Source: a virus. Taken from it: a DNA stretch of 37,212 nucleotides. The DNA lies in IMG/VR virus record IMGVR_UViG_3300022935_000054, positions 1-37,212 of that record; one strand, 5' to 3'. The position numbers and the translations under genes are program-made. Shown in pieces: positions 1 to 12,000 of this stretch (positions are counted from its first letter, which is position 1; every line of letters starts with the position of its first letter). Under the pieces are notes generated by a model. The model was given only the letters and a program-made list of their open reading frames with translations. It was not told where the DNA came from and did not search any database.

Positions 1-3000
1 GTTATTTGCGCCACCTACATAAAAATCAATATTTGGTGTTAGTCTAACACCGTTTTTATAAACCCAAACATTAGAAATATTATTAATACTTCTTTGTAAT
101 TTATAACTGTTTTGATTTCCAGTATAAACATCTCTTACAATATCAACTTCAGTGTATCTAGTAAACCATGTTACATCAATATAGTCGCCTGCTTGAATTA
201 CATAAAGTGGCGAAAATACAATATTTCCATTTACTATTTCATAGTTGGAATCTTTTAAGTTTTCAACTTGTACAATATCACCTTTGTTAGCATCAACAAT
301 TAATGTTATAGAATTATTAGCACCATCAAAATTATAATCTAATGCGTCACGTAGAGGTTCACCATTTAAGAAAACCTTTATCTGTGTTGGAACTATTGTA
401 CCCGATCCAATTACAGGATCATCGTTGAGATTAATAGTATCATTATCCTGATATACATAATAAGTGCTATCAACCGATCTTAGTAGAGAGCCGTTATATT
501 CTACAATAATATTTGAATCATCTCTAGAACCTAAAGTTTCAAAGAATTGGATTGGATATGTTTTAGTACCCGGTGTTAAAGTAATTCTTTCTTCGTTTAT
601 TCTTACAATACTTTCTGCTTGGCCGCTTTCTTCCGAAAGTACAACAATTTGAATTAATGAATTTGTCTTAGGTGGTTTACCAAATTCTACAAGAGTATTG
701 TCTGTTTGGTTAACTACACCATTACTATTAACAAATCCAACATTAGTTGCTACACCATCAATGGTAGCAAACACTTTTCCTGTAGATTCAAACGGAGCAC
801 CTGTTAAGAAGTAACGTGTTTGTCCATCTCCGTTATATTCTCTAACATCAAGCAACTCAACGCCACCTACTCCTAGTGAAAATACTTCAATTATATCTGT
901 ATTGTTTGGAGCAGTAATAAATCTAATTTGATTATTATTATAATCAATAGTGTAATCTACATCAATTTCTTGTTTTGTTTTATTAACAAAAACTAGCAAG
1001 TTAGAATTTTCAAGGATATGTTGATCAATCTTATAAACAGTTTCTGTACCGTCAGCAGTATAAATTCTAGAAAGTACAGACGGTGCTCCAAATCTATCTG
1101 TATGGAATACTCTAATGCTTAAACTTTCTAGTACCTGTCCTGGAACATTTTCTTCTGGTGCTGGAACTTGTTCCGGACTAATAAACTTCTCACCGTCAAT
1201 AACAATTTCTTCAGGCAAAATACCTGTTGCTGTTGAATAAGGAGTAGCACCTAAAAGTGTTCCACCGCTTACTTCGGCATCTAGATAGTTTGCTGATTGT
1301 ATATCAAGAGATCCGTCACTTTCAACAGGACGGAAAATTAAAACGTCTCCGTCGTTGACATAAATTCCTTCATCCGGAATAGGAATTGTAATTACGTTTG
1401 TGCTTCCATCACCAACAAACGATGTCATAATAGCATCATCGTTGGTTTGGTTTGACGTACCGTAATTTGGATCGTCTAATCTTGTTGTTTTTGTTTCACC
1501 TTTACGTCTAATATAGATATTGTAAATTTTTCCTGACTCAGGAACTTCAGGTAATACAAATTCATGGGTACTATCATCTGCGGCAATGTAAAAATCTTTA
1601 CTGTTGCTTTCAGCAGTATCCCAACCTTCTGTAAACCACGGTAAAGCGTCCCATCCTGCGCCAACATCAAATGTAGCACCTTGAACAATTACACCGCCAT
1701 AATCCATACCAGTAACTAACTGTGAATAATCTGTAGTAATTTCACTGCCATCATCTGGAATAGTTTTATCAATACCAAGCATTCCGTCAGTTGGTTTATA
1801 GTATTTGTCAATTCTGTTTAAACTATCTAGTATTTCATCATTCTTTTCATACTTAATAGTAATGACTGAACCGTCTGGTGCGGCTGTTAACAGTGTTAAT
1901 CTTCCTTTTAATACTGTTATGTCATTAATAACTTTAGTATAAAGTGTAATATTGTAATCACTAACAAACTGTTGTTGTGAATCAACAAAAACTGTGATAG
2001 CACTCTTGTCAAGTGTGCTAGGATATTTAAGATCAAACGTTGTTAGTCTACCAGTTCCTGTAAATGTTTCAGTTTCAATAAACCTTTCGTTAGAACTATA
2101 TGATTTAAATGTTGGTGTTTTACTATATCTATCAAATTTAATTGTATTATGGAACAATCTTGCCTTGCTGTTTCCTATTCTAGCAACAGCTTTAGCACTA
2201 AACTGTGTTTGCGTTCCAACACCGCCAACAATTTCAACAGTAGGAACACTAGTATAGCCACTTCCAAAGTCTGTTAAAACAATTTTAGTAACTTTTCTAT
2301 TAGAAATATATGCTTTTGCTTTTGCGCCTGTTCCGCCGCCGCCTGAAATAATAACTTGAGGGACACTTGAATATGTGCTACCTTGATCTGTAAGTATAAT
2401 ATCTGTTACTTCAAATTTGTAATTGTTAAACCATTCGTTCCATGGTTTCAAATCAATTTGAGTATCACCAAGTTTTACAGGGTTAATAGTATTAGTATCA
2501 ATATTGTAATATGGAGGTAGATCAAAATCTGATACATTTGAATTTGTATCTTCTATATTTTGATATCTACTTGTAAAGTTTCTAATTTTAGTTCTGTACG
2601 GTTTTACTTCTTCAATATATGCTTGATATGCCGCTAGATTATCGCTACGGAAGTTAAGTTTTTGTTTTAAGTAACCAACATTATGAATAGCGTTCAAGAA
2701 ACTTGTCTTAAATGCCCAGTCAACATATAATTGTTCACTGAATACATAATGTATATTAACAAAAAACAATTTATTCCAATAACCGTCTAACTCATCAATA
2801 AACACATTATACTTCATAGCGTTTAGAATGTTTCTAAACTCTTTAGCCGCACTAGTATCATATCTATTGCTGTCATATGTTTGTGTTTTGTCATAACCAA
2901 CAGATTCAGTTTCGGTATTGTAAAACTTATTAATAATTCTAAGGGTTCCGTTTTCTCTACCAACAAGATTAAATTTTCCTTTAATCTTTGGATCTTTATC

Positions 3001-6000
3001 AGTACGTTGAAGTACTGCCCAACCACCTGAACCAAAATCATCAAGTCTTAATAATTCGCCTTCATCTAGTGTTACTTCATTTTCTGCGTATAAACCAGGC
3101 AATGTTTCTTTGATTCTACTATCTTCCGAAAAGCCTTCTGACCACCAATCAATAGTTTCCCAATATTTTGTAGTATCAAATTCTTGTGTAGCCACTCTTG
3201 AGAATTGTTGCTCTCTAACACTCCAAGCATAGATGCTCCAAAAGCCGTCTACAGTACTATCAGATTGTACTAGCACACTATAAGGTCTAACAATAGCATT
3301 CGCTGTTAAATATTTCTTACCGTTATTAGTAACTGTTACACTTGTAATTCTACCAAAACTATCAATTGTTGCTTCAGCTGTGGCTCCTTCACCTGTACCT
3401 GTAATGGTAATTAATGGAGCTCTTCTATATCCGAAGCCTGGATCATCAATTTCAATGGTATTAACATGACCGTTGATAACATTTACTGAAAGTTTAGCAT
3501 CTTTAATAGTTGATGTTGTTTGGAATCTTAATTCAGCTTCTGTATTAATTTTTACATCGTAAAGATTTTTAACTTCACTAGGTTCTTTATCAATCATGTT
3601 TAAGAATTCATAATCGATTTCATCTGCTAGTGGTAATGTATATAATGCTTCGTTAATAAAATCTATTGTTTGTTCAACTGCTTTATTTCTATTAACAAAT
3701 ATGGTTTGTCTCGGACGACTTGCTGTACCATATTTGTTTTTGTCTGATAAATTAGGATCAGGAATTTGATTTCCAAGAATATCACTTCCTACAAGACTGT
3801 CAATCCACTTTCTTTCAAGATCATTATTTGGATCTTGTTTACTTTCTTCTGTAGCAAGAACATATTCGTTATGAATTAGATTAACGTCTTGACTATTTTT
3901 ATAGAACTGTATGTTAACACTAAATTCATCGTAATCTAATAAGCTCTTGAGGTTGCTTATTGTAAGTTTGTCGTTGTCTACAATGTAAGCAAAAGGAACA
4001 CCAGCATTTTCTGGATTCGAAATATAATCAGAAACTTGACTTGCGGCTAGTGTTTTAGGACTATTAATTTCAATATCTTGTTTATCCTTAACCCAGAAAT
4101 AAAAACGTGTCTCTGAAATATTTCCGCTAATTGGATCAACCTTTTCTTTTATACTAAAAACACTATCGTCTGGATGTAACGGAGTTCCTGTAATTGTTGG
4201 ATCATCTGAATTTGTTAAACTAGCATATTGACTTGGTCTTAGTGTTGATTCGACCCATTGATAAACATCAATTGAACTACCTTGTGCTGTACTATTCCAA
4301 TTTCCGTTCCTAAATACTACATCAGATTGTTCATAAACAAGATATTTTACTTTTGATGTATCCCACCAAATTTTTCCGACCTGCTTATCTGTCCAATGTT
4401 GTGATTCATCTTTGGTTGTTAATTCTTCATTATTAGATTCTGTATAAACAGCAGGATCAAATGGTGTTTTAAAATCAATATTTTGTTCTACAATACCAAG
4501 TATCTTTCCTTTATAAGAATCAACAACATCTATGTCAGCAATTTTTGTATAAGTTTCTTTTTCATATGCCGCAAGATTTCTAATTTTAGAAACATCAACT
4601 TGATTAGTTTGATTTCTAATAACAGTCCATGGTTGAATACCTTCTTGTTTTTCGTACTTTTGTATTCTACCAATAACTACTTCGCTGAATGCTGGATCTT
4701 CTGATAGATATTTTGGAGAACCTACGATAATAGTATTGTTACTTGTAGCAATTGAACGGCCAAAATCTTCATTAAAACTTAAATCATCTTCAAAAATTTC
4801 ACCGAGAACCCACTTGCCACCGTATTCGTTAAACACAAATACCTTACCTGTTGTTCCTAATGGATCAGCAAAGCCGGTTATTTCTCTATCAAACTTAGTT
4901 TGATCAGTATCAAATGTAGTTGTTTCAAATGTTTGAGCACCTTCTGCTGAAACTGCTAAAGTTTTGCCATCAGGAGAAACACTTATATTCGATCCAAATC
5001 TTTCATCAAAGTCATTTGTGTTTGATTGAATTTTTTGATTTAGTACAAATTTATTCTGACTCCAGTTGAATACAAAAACCGATCCTTGATCTCTTTCATT
5101 TTTGTCTTCGTTTGGAGCACCAACAAATAATGTATTTCCGTCCGCTGATAATGTTACTTTGTATCCAAACACATCACCAGGATTTAAACTTGAAACGTCA
5201 TTCTTGTTAATTTGTTGAACAAATTCATAAACTTTGTTAGCATTTTTCTTGTATACAAATACTACGCCTGTTCTTGGCATTCCTGTATTTTGTACAACAA
5301 CCCATTTATTATCTACTTCAGGAGCATCATCAATGCTTGTTAAACTCGAATCACTATCAAGTTCATAGTATTTGTTATTTCTTCTTACAACATCGCCCTG
5401 GACATAGGTTTCAGTTGCTCTCCATACACCTCTATAACTTTCAAAATTAGATGTATCAGCATACGGAGCACTAGATACTAATACGTTTCCGTCATCTGTC
5501 ATTGATATACTGGATCCGAACTTATCTCCAATATCAATATTTTCAACTTGCTCGTCAGCTGTTCCTTGTTCAAATGACGATCCGTCATCAACATAAGCAT
5601 AAACATTAGGAACAATATCTCTGTTAACAGTATTTGTTTCGTCCCAGGAATCACTAATATCTGGAGTTGTTACTCCATCAGCTGTAAAGAATTCATTTGC
5701 TTTATAATAACCGCTACCATACCAAACAATACTTCCGCTAACATAACTTCTATTGATATCAAATAATCCTACAAAAGAAGTATCTTGTAGCAATGTCCAT
5801 TTATATCCGTTGTATGTGTAAAGATAAACTTTACCTCTGTCATCGCGGCTACCTGGAGCAGAAACTGCCATGTAGTAACTTTCGTCAACAGCACCAATAC
5901 TAGTTCCAAGTATTTTAATTTGGTCTCCGATAACGTATCCAGAGCCTGCTACACTAATTGTAGTGTTATATGCTCCATCTTTTCTTTCAACGTTAAAGAT

Positions 6001-9000
6001 TGCGCCGGTTCCTGGATTTGATACATCTTCCGGACTAACGTCTAAGAATGTTCCTGATCCACTAGCAGGAGTTCCTGTAAATTCAATACCTATTGCCGCT
6101 GTTCCTGTATAAGAGAAGAATTGAATTTCACCTTCTCTTTTAGTTGGGAAAGGTCCTACTTGTCCGTCGTCAGTAACTTGATTTACTCTAATTGTAATAT
6201 CATTTTCAGGTGATAAACCGCCTACTGTATTTCCAGGGATTACTATAACAGTTCCTGTAGTATACGTAATTAAATTTCCGCTGTTGTCTTTTTCGTCCCA
6301 ATCGACCCAGTTACCTGTTCCAAAATTAGGATCGTTAGTATCATCTATATATTTTACATTAAATGGGAATCCAGAAACTCTTTCCCAAAACTCAGGTGAT
6401 CTATCAGGAAATATAGTTTCGTAAGAACTATAAGCAGTTGCATCTGTGCCAGGTGTGACATTTGTTACTGTTTTTAATACATTCCAATATTGAGAACTAT
6501 TAGCAGGAAACTTAACTACATCACCTTCATAATATGTTGATGTACTATTCCATACACCTTTATCAATATTTGTGTCTTTGATACAAGCATAGAAGAAATT
6601 ATTGAATCTTACAATACTTCTTTGCTTATATCCATTACCTGGTTGTACTTTTACTGCTCCGTCCTGTCTAAGTCTTACATTATAAACATCTTTGTTTTTA
6701 GTAACAGTAAACAATGCTGTTTCAGATACTGGAGTACTAACAATTCCTGTAATATTATTAAATGTATCAGCACCTAAAATTGAACCATTTTCGTCAACGG
6801 CTTTAACAACAATTACAATATCGTTATTAGATGTACCTGATGCTGGTTGCCCGCCTACTCTAGTTCCTTGAATGTATAATCTATCTCCAACAGTGTATCC
6901 TGATCCTCCAGTTCTTACACTAACATCATATGTTGGTATACCTGTTGATCTTGTAATATCAAATGTAGCATTAATACCAGAACTACTAACATCAATGCCG
7001 CTAACATTTTCAAATAGAGCATCATTTAAACCACTTGTTCCGTCTGACTTAACAGAAATAATTCCACCAACAGCATCAATTTCATTTACAGTTAGTGTTA
7101 CATCGCCGCTGGTTCCTTCAATACCTTCTAGTTTTCCTATTGAAACAGAAGCGCCAAAATTTTCACCATGTGCTTGTCTTGGACTTACTAAACTATTTCG
7201 TAATATCCATTGGCCGTTTGAATACTCATAAATGTCAACACCACCTTGTCTAGAATATCCTTTATTTGCTAAAAATAATTCTCCTCCAAGTGGGTTTGCT
7301 TGTGGTAATTCAACTGGTTTCCAATCTTCGCTTGAAAGATCAATACTACTTCCATCACCAAATACTCTTACTTTTGCTTCATATAATTTTCCAGCATACA
7401 ATACAGTATCACCTGGTTCGTAGTTAGCATCTGGATCAAATTTTTCTTGATAGTTGCTTGGAATATAACTTGCTTTTGGTGATCCAACAACTAACCAACG
7501 CCCATCTTTACTTGCTGTAAGTACTTCAGCATACGCACCTAAGTAAGCAGATTGTAATCCGCTTTTTGGCGTAAGAATTTGTAAAGGTATTAAACCTGAT
7601 TCTCCGTCTGAATAAACAACTACAGCTGAGTCTCTAATGACGTCGCCAGTGGTGACCGGCGCACCGGGGTTACCTACAATAGTTTGATTTAATTCAGGAA
7701 CAAACGACACAGCACTACCAGTTCCGGTTGGAAAAGCAATACCGTATTCTGAAATTTGTGTTACTTTATATTGTTTGTTTCTTTCTACTACTTCCCAATT
7801 TCCGTTATCTTCATTTTTATCAATAAAAACTTTAGAACCGACTGGTAGTTTAGCAAAACCTTTGTTTACTAGTTCTTCGTAAGATGCTACTCGTACACTT
7901 TCAAAATAACTTATAAAAGAAAATGAGCTTTCGTCAACTTCTGGTTCTTCTCTAAATCCTGTAATAGCAATTATAATATCTGTAAGTGTTACGCCAGCAA
8001 TTTGGAAAAATCCGTTTAGTCCCTGGACCCCAGTTATTCCAACAATTTGTCCTACTTTAAAGTCATGTACTCTATTACATTTTAAAACCAATCTATCAAC
8101 ATCTGGTGCTTCAACATCATATATTGAAACGTTACTAATAACATATCTATAAACATTCCACGATCCTGGCTCAAATGTTGTCCAGACGTTGTCACCATGT
8201 TTAAAATTATCAAACGGAACAGTATTATCTAAAAGTTCGGTTAATTCATTTCTTATAAACTGTACATCACTTGAAAATATGTAACCTGCTGAATTAACAG
8301 GAACCTCAAACCTTTTGGTAGGGAATTTAAAACTTGTATTTGCTAATTGATAATCATTATCATTTAATAAAATATAGTTTTGAAAATCGACTACACTAAA
8401 TTCGCTACCATTTAATAAAACTGGTTGCGGATTTAATTTAAAGTCACTTACTTTTAAATCAAACTCAACTTCGTTAATTTGATCTGTGCCGCCAATTGAA
8501 CCTAATCTAAATGCCCATTCTTCGTCTAGCACTATTTTATCATCGTCAATTTCGCTGACTTTATCAAAAACTTTTTTAATTGCGTTATTGGAGCCTTTTT
8601 CTCTACTAAAGCCTTGATACAACTTAAATTGTGATACTGTATCTTCAGCAATTTCCTGTAGATATTCTCTAGGTTGAAAACCTACTGTATGTCTTGCTAG
8701 TTCTTTTTGCTTTGAATCTATTCCTTCAATGCTGGTTTCGTAATAATCTTCAATTTGACTTATTCTATAATCAAAGTTTGGAACCAAACCTGACTCAGGA
8801 AGGTTATCTAATAGATCCCAATATGATCTATCAAATTTGTCTGTACCCTTTTGAAACTTTTTACTTACATAATAAAATTCTTTAAATTGTACAATGTCAC
8901 CAATTTTGTAATCTGTAAATTTTTTCCAAGAGCTAATGTTTACTCTATCAAATATAAATCCTGGAGAAGTATAGTTACCATCCCAATCGACGGTTCTAAA

Positions 9001-12000
9001 TCCTTTGCTCTTAATTCTTTCTTGTCTATAACCAGGTCCTTTATCAAAAAGAACATCATTAAAAACAGTCTTGTCATCAAAAATAGTAACGTGTTCTTTT
9101 TGTATATAATTAATTTCAGCAAAATATATTCCTTGAGTATTATCCTGCGGAGAAATTAGTAATTCATTAATTCCTCTATATACATCAATATCAGTAGCAT
9201 CTATTTTTGTGCCGTCAGCTTTTAAAATATTATAATCATAAAAACTATCAAGAATGTTGTCTGCTACAGAACCAATATTTTGGAATCGCAATAAAGTTGC
9301 TCCAGGACTTACTGAAAGTATACTTCCTACTGCCCAGTTATGTGTAGTCCAGAAAAGAAACTCTTTGACTGATGTTTCCCAATTTTGTACAACACCAAGT
9401 TCTTCATTATATTGATCAAAAACCATCCCTTGGGAATTAAGGAAAGCTCCATAACCTAATAAGAAATCAACAACTTCTTGTATATTTCCAAATACATGAT
9501 CATAATTTAAAGTAAGAGTATCGACTTCATTGAACTTTGTTCTCTTGATTGCTCTTGCTCCGCCGGTAATTGGAACATTGTCTATTGCTGTCCAAAAATT
9601 AGCTTCAAATATTTCTCCAGACGTATGTGCTTGTATTGCTCTAAAAAATTGATTTTGATTTCTTACTAACGTTCCTTTTGAATAAAAAGATTCAGCACTC
9701 CAATCAACAAAGCCTTCACTTACACCGCCGACATCTAATACAGGATCATTTTGCTGAGCAAAGAAACTAAAGTAATTAAAAATCGAATTTAATTGATCGT
9801 AACCGCTTACTTTATAGCCGCCAGCAACTCTTTCAATTAACACACCGCTGTATCTTGTTGTAAACTGAGGAGAACTAGAATTAAAGAATATTTCATAGTT
9901 TTCTGTTGGAACAAAAATACCAGTTTGTGTACTTTGAGGATTTTTACTATCTAAAAGATATTGCTGTTGAGCTTTATCAACAAACCCTTTCATTCTTGTG
10001 CTTAATTGAATGTCTAAGTTTTCGTACAAATCAATTATATCTTGTTTTGTTTTAGCGTTTGATTTTAGATAGTTTACAACAAAGCAAACCAATCCATCTG
10101 ATCTAGAAGTAGAATTTACAGCCCTGATAATATCATCATTTGTTAAAAAAGTATTTGTAGTTTTACTAACAAGTTGTCCTACATTGTTTTTCTTAAAAAT
10201 ATTTCTATCTAGGTTTAAACTAATAGTTTCGAAAGGTCTCAACAAACATGCCGCAATTATTTGAGCATAAGGATAAACACTGCTACGTCTCCACGCATGT
10301 TCAACCGGAGATATATCTCCAAATGAAAAGTCTGCTGTATAATCAGTTGAATAATCAATAATACTGTCTGATTCTAAAGGAGTTAATAAATTACCATCTT
10401 TATCAACAGGCAAAAATTCTAATAATCTCGGACGAATATATCTTTTATGGGTTCCTGCTCTTTCGCCATGTCTAATAATGCCGTCTCTAAGATCTTCCCA
10501 CAATAATAAATTATTTGAAGTATATGGTGCTTGACCATACTCATCTTCCCACCAACTTGGTTTTTCTGTAAAACCTAACATCTCCCAAGGCGCGGTATGA
10601 GGAGTTTGGGTATCATAAAGATATTGATAAATGCCTCTCCAGTGTGCGGGCATTTTTTGTTCTCTTAAAATATCTAAATTTTGATTATATGTCCAAGTAA
10701 ATTGATTTTCAGGATCATGATAAGCATTTTCATAGATATCAATATTTTTTACTAGAGGCCATCTCAAAAACTCTAGCTCTAAGATATCATCTACTTGCTT
10801 TTTAGTAAATGTTCCTGTGTTTTCGTATCCGCCAAATAAACTGTCAATATCTAAAATTTCAGGATTATATTTTTGTTTAATATTATTATAAATTCTTTTT
10901 TCAAACTCTAGTACTAACTCATCTCTAAAATCATCATAAGCAACAGTTAAACTACCATCGTGTCCTCTGATTAATTTTTGAGGTTTAGCAAACGTATTGT
11001 CAACAAAAATTCTTGGAACCCAAGATTTTGTTAATCCTAAACTTGTTGGTGTTTCAGGAATAAATGTAAATGACGTTGAATAAAATTCTTTAATTTCTAA
11101 CAGTTCGCCTTCATTTAAATCTCTAGTAATTCTAACAAAACTAAACTCGCTGTCAAAAACATAATCTACACCGTGTACTAATTGTACATTATCTATATAA
11201 AGGTATACTGCTTTAGTCGACGCTGTTTCTAAATCAAACTTTTCAGTTAGAGAAAATGTTTTAATTCCAGTATCTTCGACAGTATACTTTGTCGTTTTAT
11301 TTGCTCCGCTACCAATCATATCACTATTAGAATATGGATTAGTTTCAGGCTTTACTCCGCTAATTTTAGAAATTATTGTATCTAAGAAAGAAACTACATT
11401 CTCTCCGTCAAATGGCAATGTTATTGATAATTTTAAGATATTACTTTTATAATTTTCATATTCTCTTGCTGCATATCTTAATGACTTAACAATATTAATA
11501 TTTTTATCACACAATAACGGTAACGAAGTTGCCGCAACAGAAATATATTTTAAGAATCGCTGTCCTCTATGTTGATAACCTGCTAGATCTCTAAGATTGC
11601 TTTCACCTGGAAACTTCCCTGAAAACTCATCAGTGTAATCGACCATTGATCTTAAATGATCAGTTGCTTGTCCTAGTGTAAAAGAATTAAGTTCTTGATT
11701 TAAGGGATTTCTTTCTAGATTTTTAGGAAATTCATAAAATCCTAAATTAGGTTCATCATCCGAAAATACTTTAAGAGTTACAGTATCCCCTGCTGAAAAA
11801 TCTATAGTATCAAAACTAAATGTTCTCTTGCCTTCGATTGTAGAAACTACAGTAAATGTGTCTCTAATAAATTCTCCATTTTTGTAAAAATATAATTTTG
11901 GATTATTCGATTTTGACCAATCAACATTTGAGAATGTAACTTCATTCGAATCTTGTTCGAGTGTAAACGCTTGTACTATTCCTTGATCAAATACAGGATC

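Noticed and set aside
6872-7423. Plus-strand open frames of 119 and 63 codons
   Set aside because: They lie wholly inside the giant minus-strand gene, whose translation shows clear repeats and motifs; the plus-strand products are S/T/P-rich shadows with no family pattern.
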